Source: Brevundimonas vesicularis
GTDB taxonomy: Bacteria > Pseudomonadota > Alphaproteobacteria > Caulobacterales > Caulobacteraceae
NCBI RefSeq assembly: GCF_027105095.1
Contig: NZ_CP114278.1
Coordinates: 186,001 to 250,000 of the forward strand
Length of the DNA: 64,000 nt
Direction of reading: 5' to 3'
Positions within the stretch are counted from its first letter, which is position 1, and every line of letters starts with the position of its first letter. The notes under the pieces are model-generated. The model was not told the origin of the DNA. It was given only the letters and a program-made list of their open reading frames with translations, and searched no databases. Shown here one piece after another: positions 46,011 to 54,133 of the stretch. The translations under genes and the position numbers were made by a program.

Positions 46011-47059
46011 TGCGGCCAGTCGAACAGGACGGTCATGCCCGGCCGCAGCCCGTCGACGCGCGAGACCGGTGCGACGCGCACCTCGAAACTCTTGACGTCG
46101 AAGCCGCTCGACTGCCGGGTCGCACGCCAGGTCGCGAAATCTCCGGCGGGAGCGATGAAGGTCACCCGGAACCGGGCCGTGCGGTTCTCCAGAGCGGGAA
46201 TACGACCCGTCAGAGTCTGTCCGCGTCGAATCCCGCTGAACTGATCCTCGCGCAGGGTGAGCGTCACCCAGGGATGCTCTATGTCCGTGAGCATGAAGAC
46301 CGGGAACCCCTGCGGGACCAGTTCGCCGGGCTGGGCGAGCCGCCGGCCGACCTCGCCGGACGACGGCGCCAGCACCCGGGTTTCGCGCTCCGCCGCCTCG
46401 ACCTCAGCCACGGCGCCGCGCGCCTGCCGCACCTGTCCCCCGGCCGCCTGGCGATCCTGTCGGCGCGCCCCGGCCAGCGCCAGGTCATACTGGGCGCGAG
46501 CGGCGCGGGCGGCCTCCGTCGAGGCCACCGCATTGGCCCGGCTCTCGTCGCGCTTCTGCCCCGCGATCACGCCCTGGTCGTACATCTCCTGGGTGCGGGC
46601 ATAGGTCGTCTGGGCCAGATCCGCCGCCGCCTGCGCGCGCCGCCATTGCGCTTCCGCGGCCCGGATATCCTCCGGACGCGCGCCTTCGTCGGCCTTGTCG
46701 GCCGTGGCCTCGGCGGCGACGAGGGCGCCGCCCGCCTGTTCCGAGCGGGCCGCGACCTCGGGACTGTCGAGGGTGTAGAGCAGTTGGCCGGCCCGGACCG
46801 GCTGCCCCTCCTCCACATGGAAGTCGGCGATCCGGCCCGTCACCTTGCTGGTGATCCGAAGCTCCCGCGCATCCACCATCCCCTGAAGCTGATCGGGAAC
46901 GGGCCGATAGCTGAGCCAGAGGCCGACGCCGAGCCCCGCCACGATCAGCGCCCCGATGCCGAGGGGCAGCAGTTTTCGGCGCCGTCGAGACGGTCCGGCG
47001 TCGCCCCGTTCCCCGCCCGGCTCCGTGTTCGGCGTCGGCGTGTCCTGGGTGTCGGTCAT
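46007..47059 (-). CDS. HlyD-family periplasmic adaptor
   Basis: This 350-residue membrane fusion protein links the inner-membrane permeases to the TolC-like channel. It has one N-terminal helix (LLPLGIGALIVAGLGVGLWL), a lipoyl/barrel-sandwich half (RITSKVTGRIADFHVEEGQPV), a long alpha-helical hairpin near residues 105-210 and the second half ETRVLAPSSGEVGRRLAQPGEL. The C-terminal beta domain includes FDVKSFEVRVAPVSRVDGLRPGM. It overlaps both neighbours by four bases, so the four genes are tightly coupled. Confidence 0.9.
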   Translation of the reverse strand: MTDTQDTPTPNTEPGGERGDAGPSRRRRKLLPLGIGALIVAGLGVGLWLSYRPVPDQLQGMVDARELRITSKVTGRIADFHVEEGQPVRAGQLLYTLDSPEVAARSEQAGGALVAAEATADKADEGARPEDIRAAEAQWRRAQAAADLAQTTYARTQEMYDQGVIAGQKRDESRANAVASTEAARAARAQYDLALAGARRQDRQAAGGQVRQARGAVAEVEAAERETRVLAPSSGEVGRRLAQPGELVPQGFPVFMLTDIEHPWVTLTLREDQFSGIRRGQTLTGRIPALENRTARFRVTFIAPAGDFATWRATRQSSGFDVKSFEVRVAPVSRVDGLRPGMTVLFDWPQ

Positions 47060-48471
47060 GGCGCGATCCTTTCGCCCTGGTCGATATAGTCGGGCATGTC
47101 CTCGATCCGGCCGCTGACATGAAGAAGGCGGGCGAGCGCGACCACGAAGTCATGGGCGGCCTGGGCGCGCTGGATCCGCGCGCGTCCGACGCCGAGTTGG
47201 GCGTCGATGACGTCGAGCGAGGTGGTTTGCTGCACCTGGTAGCCGACCATCTGGACGCGCAGGTTCTCCTCGGCGGCGACGATGGCGCTGTCGGTTCTCT
47301 GGAACCGCCGCCGGGCCGCTTCCGCGTCGTTCCAGGATCGGGTCACGCCGATCTCGATCTGGCTTTGCGCCTCGCGCAGCCCCGCCTGGGCCTGAGCGAC
47401 CTTCTCGCGCGCGGCGCGGACGTTCTGCGAGCGATCGACGCCGGAGAAGAGGGTGTAACGGAGACCGACCCCCACGGACCAGTCCGGATCGGTCAACAAG
47501 GTGTCCCGACGATCAAAGTTGTACTGGGCGAAGCCATAGACCGTCGGCAGAAGCTCGGCGCGCTGGGCGGTGACACCGGCTTCCGCCTGGTCTTCCAGGG
47601 CCTGGAGCCGCTCCAGCTGCGGGTGGGCGCGATAGGCGGCTTGCAGATAGGTTTCCAGCGGCTCGAGCGGCCGGAGAAGCACGAAGAGAGACGTAGCCGG
47701 ATCGATCCCCGACGGCGCCCTCAAGGTCCCAGAGAGCGCCGTGTCCGCGCTGGCCAGATTGGCTTCGGCCGTCTCCAGTTCGCGCGCCGCGTCGTCACGC
47801 GCCACCTCCACCTGCAGGCGCTGGGCGCGACTGATGAACCCTCCGCGCTCCAGAATCGTCGCATCGGCCAGGTGGCGTTCGAGGCCCGCCAGGACGTCGC
47901 GGCGGACGTCCCGAACCCGGGTGAGCAACTGTTGCCCGAAATAGAGTTCGGTCATCTGCAACAGGGCGTTATCGACGACGATCTGGCGCTCAGCCCGGGA
48001 CTGGCCGAGTTGAGCCTCAGCGGCCGCTTGGGCGGCCGGAATCCGGCCGCCGGAATAAAGCGGGACGGTGGCGGTGACGATCGGCCGCGTGCTGTCGCGT
48101 TCCATCTGGAACTGCAACGGATCGCTGATGGCGTAGTCCTGAGCGACATCCGCCAAGGGCCCCAGCGGCAGATAGAGGGTCTTTTGATACCGCATCATCT
48201 GGCCCTCGAACTCCACCGTGGGCAGCCGCAGCGTCCTTACGGCGTTTTCCTGGGCTTCCCGGCTGCGGACATCGGCGTCCGACGCCTCGATGGCGTCCGA
48301 GCGTTGCAGGAGCCTGGCCTGCGCGTCGCGATAGGTCAGGGGCAAAGGACCAACGGTCTGGAGGCCGGAGGTTTTGGCGTCAGAGATCTGGGCCTTGGAT
48401 GCGGGAGCGTAGGCGGCCGCACAGGTCGACGAGATCAGCAGGACCAGCAGGATGGAAGGTCGCAAGGTCAT
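47056..48471 (-). CDS. TolC-family outer-membrane efflux protein
   Basis: This 471-residue protein has a signal peptide (MTLRPSILLVLLISSTCAAAYA) and two repeated OEP halves, with the typical LTYRDAQARLLQRSDAIEAS near the start and GLRYTLFSGVDRSQNVRAAR in the second half. Long coiled helices and beta segments form the trimeric channel-tunnel. It is the first gene of the efflux operon. The ATG at 48469-48471 gives a proper signal peptide; longer starts run across the divergent TetR gene and are rejected. Expression is likely controlled by the dyad at 48521-48534. Confidence 0.9.
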   Translation of the reverse strand: MTLRPSILLVLLISSTCAAAYAPASKAQISDAKTSGLQTVGPLPLTYRDAQARLLQRSDAIEASDADVRSREAQENAVRTLRLPTVEFEGQMMRYQKTLYLPLGPLADVAQDYAISDPLQFQMERDSTRPIVTATVPLYSGGRIPAAQAAAEAQLGQSRAERQIVVDNALLQMTELYFGQQLLTRVRDVRRDVLAGLERHLADATILERGGFISRAQRLQVEVARDDAARELETAEANLASADTALSGTLRAPSGIDPATSLFVLLRPLEPLETYLQAAYRAHPQLERLQALEDQAEAGVTAQRAELLPTVYGFAQYNFDRRDTLLTDPDWSVGVGLRYTLFSGVDRSQNVRAAREKVAQAQAGLREAQSQIEIGVTRSWNDAEAARRRFQRTDSAIVAAEENLRVQMVGYQVQQTTSLDVIDAQLGVGRARIQRAQAAHDFVVALARLLHVSGRIEDMPDYIDQGERIAP

Positions 48472-48520
48472 GAGCGAGGTTCTCCTTGGCCGACCGTAGC
48501 GTTGGCATGGATCCACCTCA

Positions 48521-48534
48521 ATACATACCTGTAT
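48521..48534. promoter_or_regulatory. Probable TetR operator ATACA-N4-TGTAT
   Basis: A perfect inverted repeat ATACA-TACC-TGTAT lies 3 bases upstream of the TetR start codon and 50 bases upstream of the divergent TolC gene. It resembles AcrR/TtgR-type operators built from TACA/TGTA halves. Binding here would repress both directions. Confidence 0.6.
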
Positions 48535-48537
48535 CGA

Positions 48538-49179
48538 ATGATTCAGAAGACTGCTCTCTTGAGCCCAAGGCTTGTCCGGAGCCGTCCCACGCGTGCCCAG
48601 ACGCGCGAGCGTATCCTCAACGGCGCCCTGGAAGCCTTCGCCGAACGCGGTTTCCAGGGGGCGACACAGGAGGACATTTGCGATCGGGTCGGATTGAGCC
48701 GGGGCGCGTACAACTCCAATTTCCGGTCCCAGGAGGAGCTGTTTTTCGCCATCTACGATCGGACGATCAAACGGCTGGAACGGCATCTCGAGATCTCGAT
48801 TGCGTCGGCCCTGTCCAGACCGGGACCCGCGGCGGAGAACTTCGTCAGGGCGTTCATCGCCGACTACGCCTTCGACCGCAGTTGGTATCTGCTGCAGGCG
48901 GATTTCGGTCTGCACGCCCTACGAAACCCTGCGGTGGCGAGCCATTACGCCGCGCGGCAGAATCGCATCCTCTCGGTTATCGAAGAGGCTGTCGGCCGTG
49001 TCTGGAGGGGAATCGAGCCGAGCCGCCCCCACGCGTCTTCCCGCGTCGCTCGCCTCATTCTGGCGGTCCACGAAGGCGCCATGTTCCAGCGCCTACTGGA
49101 ACCGTCCACAATAAAGGACGGCGAATTGTTGACCCTCTTCGCCGATCTTCTGTTCTCGAAATCCGCGATCAACTCATGA
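48538..49179 (+). CDS. TetR/AcrR family regulator of the efflux operon
   Basis: This 213-residue repressor has the TetR HTH: RAQTRERILNGALEAFAERG, then FQGATQEDICDRVGLSRGAYNSNFRSQEELFFAIYD. The C-terminal helices form a ligand pocket of unknown specificity. It is divergent from the TolC-HlyD-ABC2 operon and starts right beside the dyad ATACATACCTGTAT, a probable autoregulatory operator. The long in-frame open region before it is a shadow of the TolC gene; the ATG at 48538 begins MIQKTALLSPRLVRSR. Confidence 0.9.
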   Translation: MIQKTALLSPRLVRSRPTRAQTRERILNGALEAFAERGFQGATQEDICDRVGLSRGAYNSNFRSQEELFFAIYDRTIKRLERHLEISIASALSRPGPAAENFVRAFIADYAFDRSWYLLQADFGLHALRNPAVASHYAARQNRILSVIEEAVGRVWRGIEPSRPHASSRVARLILAVHEGAMFQRLLEPSTIKDGELLTLFADLLFSKSAINS

Positions 49180-49259
49180 ACAGTCCCGGCGACCGGTCCT
49201 CAGGGACGTGAGCCGATCACGCACAATGCCGGCCTATTCTAAAGAACCTGAGAGTTCAC

Positions 49260-49340
49260 CTACACCACGCTCGCTGCGGTGCGCCCGGCGTTGACGTCGA
49301 TTGTGGCGCCGGTGATATAGCGTCCACCCGGCCCGACTAG
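49260..49340 (-). pseudogene. SDR-family oxidoreductase, C-terminal remnant
   Basis: The last 26 codons of a short-chain dehydrogenase remain: LVGPGGRYITGATIDVNAGR, then TAASVV and a TAG at 49260-49262. This matches the family C-terminal motif G-x-x-x-T-G-x-x-x-x-V-D-x-G. The frame meets the IS481 element at its left border. The sequence beyond the right border has an in-frame stop and is not the rest of this gene, so a deletion accompanied or followed the insertion. Confidence 0.75.
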
Positions 49341-50353
49341 GTGTTTGGTCCCAGGCTTAGATGGTGTGATCCTTTCGTTGGAATGGAAGGAAGCCATATG
49401 GGCCAGGTTCGTCACGGGAGCGCCACGACCACGCACGCCGTCCGAGCAGCAATACAGCGATCGCAGGCTTCGCTCGCGACGCTGAGCCGGGAGTTGGGGA
49501 TCAACCCCAAGACGGTGGCGAAGTGGCGTAAGCGGACCTCGGTCGAGGATCGCAAGACCGGGCCGAAGGAGCCGCGCTCGACGGTTCTGACGGAAGCCGA
49601 GGAAGCGATGGTCGTCGCGTTCCGGCGGCACACGCTGCTGCCGCTGGACGACTGCCTCTACGCCCTGCAGCCGTCCATCCCGCACCTGACGCGCTCAGCG
49701 TTGCACCGCTGCTTGCAGCGACACGGCATCTCACGCCTGCCGGATGTCGAAGGCGACAAGCCGAAGCGGCAGCGTTTCAAGCGTTACCCGATCGGCTTCT
49801 TTCATGTTGATATCGCCGAGCTGCAGACGGCCGAGGGCAGGCTCAATCTGTTCGTCGCCATTGATCGCACCAGCAAGTTCGCTGTCACCCAGCTGGTCGA
49901 CAAGGCCGACAGACGAACCGCCTGGGAGTTCCTCGAACAGTTGTTGGAGGCCGTGCCGTACAAGATCCACACGATCCTGACCGACAACGGCATCCAGTTC
50001 GCCGAGCAGCCTCGCAACCGCAACACCGCCTTCTCGCGACAGATGCGCTTCGACATGATCTGCGAAGCCAACGACATCGAGCACCGGCTGACCAAGCCGA
50101 ACCATCCGTGGACCAATGGCCAGGTCGAGCGGATGAACCGCACCATCAAGGACGCCACCGTCAAACGCTTCCACTACGACAGCCACGACGAACTGCGTAC
50201 GCACCTCGCCGACTTTATGGCCGCCTACAACTTCGCCCGAAGGCTCAAGACCCTCAACGGTCTCACGCCTTACGAATACATCGCCAGAATCTGGACGTCA
50301 GAGCCTGACCGGTTCATCGTCAATCCGATCCACCAGATGCCTGGACTGAACAC
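49341..50353 (+). mobile_element. IS481-family element (about 1013 bp)
   Basis: Imperfect inverted ends GTGTTTGGTCCCAGGC (left) and GTGTTCAGTCCAGGC (right, inverted) bound the element, with CTAG on both sides (49337-49340 and 50354-50357) as a probable target duplication. It carries one transposase gene. Confidence 0.85.
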
Positions 50354-50357
50354 CTAG
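49398..50357 (+). CDS. IS481-family transposase
   Basis: This 319-residue transposase has an N-terminal HTH (THAVRAAIQRSQASLATLSR, then ELGINPKTVAKWRKR). The rve-type DDE core has GFFHVDIAELQTAEGRLNLF (Asp), THTILTDNGIQFAEQ-like region (Asp; read as HTILTDNGIQFAE) and HPWTNGQVERMNRTIKDATV (Glu). The ATG at 49398 follows GGAAGGAAG. The stop codon TAG is formed partly by the flanking CTAG. The gene has no visible lesion, so the element may be active. Confidence 0.9.
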   Translation: MGQVRHGSATTTHAVRAAIQRSQASLATLSRELGINPKTVAKWRKRTSVEDRKTGPKEPRSTVLTEAEEAMVVAFRRHTLLPLDDCLYALQPSIPHLTRSALHRCLQRHGISRLPDVEGDKPKRQRFKRYPIGFFHVDIAELQTAEGRLNLFVAIDRTSKFAVTQLVDKADRRTAWEFLEQLLEAVPYKIHTILTDNGIQFAEQPRNRNTAFSRQMRFDMICEANDIEHRLTKPNHPWTNGQVERMNRTIKDATVKRFHYDSHDELRTHLADFMAAYNFARRLKTLNGLTPYEYIARIWTSEPDRFIVNPIHQMPGLNT

Positions 50358-50481
50358 TGCCGCTACACGTCATCGACGAGGTGGTGGAGCGGATCACCAA
50401 CCAGACTATCACCGCCTATGAGTATGACCCGGCGACCGCATCCTTGGTCCAGCACGCGGATGGAGTCGGTCAGTCCTGAGG
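50358..50481 (+). other. Unassigned island fragment right of the IS481 element
   Basis: An open frame from a GTG at 50357 encodes 41 residues (VPLHVIDEVVERITNQTITA, then YEYDPATASLVQHADGVGQS) and ends with TGA at 50479-50481. It looks like the tail of a larger gene cut by the IS, but I do not recognise it. Confidence 0.35.
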
Positions 50482-50682
50482 GTCTTCGGGCATAGCCAGG
50501 CGTCGACCGAGGTCGCGCATAGTTTTACGCGACGGACACGGAAGCTTGGCCTTCAAAGCCTCCAGTTCCTTCGCCTCATCCCGCGTCAGCGGGTGATCGT
50601 GATCCACCAAGATTCTGCGGATCGCACGCGCGACGTCAGCGGCGACCGCATCGTCGTCTTCGTCCAAAGGAGGACGGCTCAC
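50470..50682 (-). CDS. Hypothetical protein, 70 residues
   Basis: This is a small, highly charged, helical protein: MSRPPLDEDDDAVAADVARA, then IRRILVDHDHPLTRDEAKEL and a Lys/Arg/Pro-rich tail. There is no membrane segment or signal peptide. No family is recognised. Small genes like this are frequent between mobile-element modules. It overlaps the unassigned fragment on the other strand by 12 bases. Confidence 0.5.
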   Translation of the reverse strand: MSRPPLDEDDDAVAADVARAIRRILVDHDHPLTRDEAKELEALKAKLPCPSRKTMRDLGRRLAMPEDPQD

Positions 50683-50733
50683 GAGGGTTCTCGGGTTGGT
50701 GACAGCATCTGGCGCAAGTTTAGCACGAGAGGA

Positions 50734-50922
50734 CTAGTAGGGCACGTTCGACGCCGCGCGCCGCAGCAGCGCCTGCACAGCGGCCTCCTTGGTGGGCCAG
50801 GTGCCGCAGTCGATGCCGTTCAGGGAACCGACGAACTGGAGGCGGTCTCCGGCCGTCACGCGCCGGACGCCGAAAAGCTGACGGCCACGACGGAAGTGGA
50901 TATAATGGGGGCGGCTGCGCAT
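50734..50922 (-). CDS. Hypothetical protein, 62 residues
   Basis: This ORF encodes a compact basic protein (MRSRPHYIHFRRGRQLFGVR, then RVTAGDRLQFVGSLNGIDCGTWPTKEAAVQALL). The pattern of short strands then a helix with GTWPTKEAAVQALL resembles AP2-like or integrase DNA-binding mini-domains, but this is only a resemblance. It lies upstream of the 70-residue ORF on the same strand. Confidence 0.5.
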   Translation of the reverse strand: MRSRPHYIHFRRGRQLFGVRRVTAGDRLQFVGSLNGIDCGTWPTKEAAVQALLRRAASNVPY

Positions 50923-51091
50923 GGGCGAACTCCGTTTATCACCCCCCAGCGCTGAAGGCCGCCCAGCGCCTTATCAACCGCCCGAAAACATCCACGTCAC
51001 CACCCAGAAGACGCGATGGCCGAAGGCGTTCATCAGAGGACGTTCGGAATCTCGCGACGAGGCCCTTGAAGACGTCAACGGCGTCGCAATG

Positions 51092-52858
51092 TTAAGCGCC
51101 AGATTTGCTCATTAAGTTCAGATTGGTAACGCCGCAGCCGCACCTCAGCGCCTCCTTTGCTCCCCGGGACGGCGTGACATGGAACATTCCTTTGCATGTC
51201 GTGCATGAGTATTGCTCAACCAAGGTCTTATAAGCGGCCGCAACCGGCGTGAAATCCTCCTTAGAAAGGTCAGCCCAAGGGTTATAATGAACGGCTGCAT
51301 TAAGCTGCCACTGGTCGGCGTCGGCCGCGTGACGGGCAGCGGCGAAGACAGCTTCCCGCTGCGCGACTACGTCGATCACGTCCTTCTGTCCCCACGAATT
51401 GGCTGCGCCTTTTGCCTTCTTCAGCCCGTCGCTCATGGCGGAGAGGGCGCCCGGCAATAGATCTCCGAGCATGAACTGTCCGTCGCCCCGGTATTCAACT
51501 CTACCCCTTAAACGGTGGCTGGCCTCGCCAGAAAAATATTCGAGGTAGCGGCGAAGCGTGCCAGACGCGCCGGACACATTATTGTCCGCCAACTGCGCGT
51601 CGATCTCGTCCCAGACGGTGTCGTGCGTCCATTCGGCTGGTCCGGTGTCCACGCTCCAAGTCTTGAAATGAGCGACGTTCTTATCGGTGATTATCCCTTC
51701 CGACCGCATGTGTCGGAGCCAGACGTCGTCATGGGTCGTGAAGATGAACTGAGTTTTCGGGAAGCGGGCCTTCAGGAGGGCGCAGACCTCCCGTCGATGC
51801 CCCTTGTCTACCGACATCAGGACGTCGTCGAGAACCGCGATGGTGAAGCCGTCGCCCAGCAGATGGCTCATCAGCGCCAGATAAAGGCACAGCCCCATAC
51901 CGTCCTGATGGCCTTCGCTGTGATAGGCGCCGGGCGGGAATTGGCCGCGCCCATAGAAGTCGACGTCGAAACCGAGTTTGCCCAAGGACGGGATCAGCTT
52001 GGCCGTAAAGGCGCTCTCGTCGTCCTTGTTGAGTTCGCGGTAGAATTCGGCGAACCGATCTTGGACTTGGTTATAGATCGCCTCAAGGGCCTTGGTCGTC
52101 TCAGCATTGAAGACGGCGTGGACTCGGGCTGCCTTCGTCGCCTTTTCCTTGCCGACTGCATGGGCTTGGCGCGCCGCTCGAAACTGGATCAACCGTTCCT
52201 CAGCGATTGTGAGGAACTGACGCGCCGCGTCCTGAGCGGTCGGCTCCGGTAAAGCGTTGATGGCGTCGCCCAGCGCATCAAGCGTCGGCGTCAGGTCCGC
52301 CACCTCATAGGCGACGGCGAGGACGGCACTGGTATCCTCAAGGGGCACGAGTACCTGCAGTTGCTGGTAGCGGCCCACCAAGACCTGCTTGAAATCTGCC
52401 AACGGCTTGCCGTCCACGGGCGGCTGCAACTGCGCGACATAGGGAATGATGGTGGCGAGGCCCGTGCCGGCGGCGTGTATGGCGGTCAGGAGAGGCGCGA
52501 TATCCTTGGTCAGGGCCGCCCGCTGGTCGGCGACATCCTTCAAGTGTTCCAACTTCTCCTTTACGTGAGCGACGAACGCGTCAGGCCCGTAGGGCGTGTC
52601 GCACGTCGGGCATTGTTCACCGTCAAACAGGTCGAGCGCATTCGTCAGCAGGGCTTCGCGCTTGACGCCGGCTGCGGCGGCTGGATCGGCCGCCAAGGCC
52701 TCGAGCCTTGGGATTAGCCCGGCCGCCGTAGCGACGAACGGGTCAACGGCCAGTGCCGCCAAAGCCGCTTTTGCGGCGGCGAGGTCGCTGGCCGCTTGGG
52801 CTTTGGGCATCTGTTGAGGCGTGGCGCCAGAACCTGTGGTGGCGAGACCGTCGGTCAT
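51092..52858 (-). CDS. Zinc-hook SMC/ABC-type ATPase, C-terminal half (Walker A missing)
   Basis: The 588-residue protein looks like the second half of a Rad50/SMC-like ATPase. It has a zinc-hook CPTCDTPYG near residue 83, coiled-coil-like segments to about residue 280, an ABC signature-like YHSEGHQDGMGLCLYLALM and a Walker B/D-loop region FTIAVLDDVLMSVDKGH, with FIFTTHDD as the H-loop. The C-terminal tail has four cysteines (CTTCKG and CGCG), a likely zinc ribbon. No Walker A (GxxGxGKS/T) occurs anywhere. An in-frame TGA stands a few codons before the start, so the N-terminal half was lost or is encoded elsewhere. Related full-length proteins act in DNA repair or phage defence; the function here is uncertain. 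Confidence 0.72.
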   Translation of the reverse strand: MTDGLATTGSGATPQQMPKAQAASDLAAAKAALAALAVDPFVATAAGLIPRLEALAADPAAAAGVKREALLTNALDLFDGEQCPTCDTPYGPDAFVAHVKEKLEHLKDVADQRAALTKDIAPLLTAIHAAGTGLATIIPYVAQLQPPVDGKPLADFKQVLVGRYQQLQVLVPLEDTSAVLAVAYEVADLTPTLDALGDAINALPEPTAQDAARQFLTIAEERLIQFRAARQAHAVGKEKATKAARVHAVFNAETTKALEAIYNQVQDRFAEFYRELNKDDESAFTAKLIPSLGKLGFDVDFYGRGQFPPGAYHSEGHQDGMGLCLYLALMSHLLGDGFTIAVLDDVLMSVDKGHRREVCALLKARFPKTQFIFTTHDDVWLRHMRSEGIITDKNVAHFKTWSVDTGPAEWTHDTVWDEIDAQLADNNVSGASGTLRRYLEYFSGEASHRLRGRVEYRGDGQFMLGDLLPGALSAMSDGLKKAKGAANSWGQKDVIDVVAQREAVFAAARHAADADQWQLNAAVHYNPWADLSKEDFTPVAAAYKTLVEQYSCTTCKGMFHVTPSRGAKEALRCGCGVTNLNLMSKSGA

Positions 52859-53187
52859 CCAACTTCAGGAATTCCCGCGAGAGAGCCCGTTGATGACACC
52901 TACAAAAAACCTCAACGAAAACAGTCGCTCAATCAGAGTCACGTTTCGCATCAAGTCTAGTTTCTTGACAATATACGGAACGTGACTCTGGTATTAATCC
53001 ATACAAATCTGATAGATATCAGGAAAGTACATCCAAGTTCGGGAGCAAACTGCGTACCGGAGGTCCGCTGGTGCAGGGGCTGGGGTTTCACCCCCAGCAC
53101 CAGCGGCCGGCGGCGCGGCACATTGACCCGAAACGCAGACTAACGTGGGTGCAGGCAAACGAAAGTCTGCTGCAACTAGCGCTCCGA
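52859..53187. other. AT-rich non-coding region with a long dyad and a strong hairpin
   Basis: No gene is supported in this 329-base gap. It contains a 15-base inverted repeat with one mismatch (CAGAGTCACGTTTCG at 52934-52948; CGGAACGTGACTCTG at 52976-52990) and a two-part hairpin at 53065-53106 with perfect stems of 8 and 7 bases. The stretch around 52900-53040 is clearly more AT-rich than the surroundings. It could hold an operator, a replication or recombination site, or an RNA gene. Confidence 0.5.
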
Positions 53188-53493
53188 CTAATCCCGCACC
53201 CGACGTTTAGCCAAGGCAGGCTGAGACGACGCCGCGAGGCGCACCCCAGCGCCCATATCGCCTTCGGCGGGTAGGAACACGGCGCCGGCAGCCTGAAGCG
53301 TCGCAACCATAAGCTTGGCATTGGCGGTGTTTACGGGCGCGGGTCCGTTGTCGCCCTCGGCCCGCTTAACCGTATTTGGCGCCAGACCTGTGCGCTCAGC
53401 TAGGTCCAATACCGACATGTTCAACAGCCCTCGCGCCGCCCGCAACTGGGCGCCCGTCGGATGGTCTGCTGGCTTCTTCCTAAGCGCCTTCAT
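53188..53493 (-). CDS. XRE-family transcriptional regulator
   Basis: The 101-residue protein has a Cro/C1-type HTH: TGAQLRAARGLLNMSVLDLAERTGLAPNTVKRAEGDNG, near residues 14-50. The rest includes AKLMVATLQAAGAVFLPAEG, a motif common in small phage and plasmid repressors that follow the HTH with a short dimerisation segment. It is divergent from the HNH-like gene, with a 49-base gap that must hold both promoters. It is a good candidate for the control gene of the island's right-end module. Confidence 0.85.
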   Translation of the reverse strand: MKALRKKPADHPTGAQLRAARGLLNMSVLDLAERTGLAPNTVKRAEGDNGPAPVNTANAKLMVATLQAAGAVFLPAEGDMGAGVRLAASSQPALAKRRVRD

Positions 53494-53542
53494 GATTCAA
53501 TTTGACTCTTTAGCCCAAGTTTGAATTGCTAGGCTCAATCTG

Positions 53543-54133
53543 ATGAAGGTGTCTTACATGACTGTTTACGATCCGCCCAACCCCTCTTGCCCTATCCACG
53601 GCGCATGCCTTCAGCGCTCGACCTGCGCAAAGTGCAATGCCGCCTATATGCGTCGCTATCTCAAGGTTCAGCGGCGAGTGACGCCGGCCGTCGCGCTCCA
53701 TAGCCGCGCCCGCCAGCGTGCAGCCCGTCGCGGGCTGCCGTTCGATCTGGATGTGAGCGATGTGGTTGTGCCTTCGATCTGCCCAGCCCTGGGCGTGCCA
53801 CTCGTCATTGGCGAGATGCGGTCGCCAAATTCGCCATCACTTGATCGTATCCGGCCCGCCCTTGGCTATGTTCGCGGCAACACCCGCGTGATCTCTGACC
53901 AAGCGAACCGTTTGAAAGGCGCCCTCGACATCGAGGGGCTGATCAAGCGCGCTGTGGCTTCGGTCGATCAGCGCCGTGAAGACTATGCGCGCCTGGCCGC
54001 GTACCTCGACCGGGAACTTCTGCTTGCCGAGGTGCGGCGTAAGGCAGCGCTTGAGGGGCGCGCCGGTGAGGAATGGGCGAAGGTGGCCAACTTCCTGGAG
54101 GCGGCGTTCGTTCGCGCTGATTGGAAGCGCTGA
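53543..54133 (+). CDS. HNH/endonuclease VII-like protein
   Basis: This 196-residue protein has an N-terminal cysteine cluster (CPIHGACLQRSTCAKC) and the segment CPALGVPLVIGEMRSPNSPS, followed by LDRIRPALGYVRGNTRVISDQANRLKGAL. The pattern C-P-x-L-G-x-P-L … S-L-D-R-I … G-Y-x-x-G-N … A-N-x-x-K is shared by phage-encoded HNH-type nucleases and recombination endonuclease VII-like proteins. A classic His-Asn-His triad is not clear, so activity is unproven. The start may instead be ATG 53558. It is followed by a gene with an ATGA overlap. Confidence 0.72.
   Translation: MKVSYMTVYDPPNPSCPIHGACLQRSTCAKCNAAYMRRYLKVQRRVTPAVALHSRARQRAARRGLPFDLDVSDVVVPSICPALGVPLVIGEMRSPNSPSLDRIRPALGYVRGNTRVISDQANRLKGALDIEGLIKRAVASVDQRREDYARLAAYLDRELLLAEVRRKAALEGRAGEEWAKVANFLEAAFVRADWKR

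Noticed and set aside
49260..49340. IS481 simply inserted into an intact SDR gene
   Set aside because: The sequence right of the element has an in-frame TGA and does not continue the SDR, so DNA is missing.
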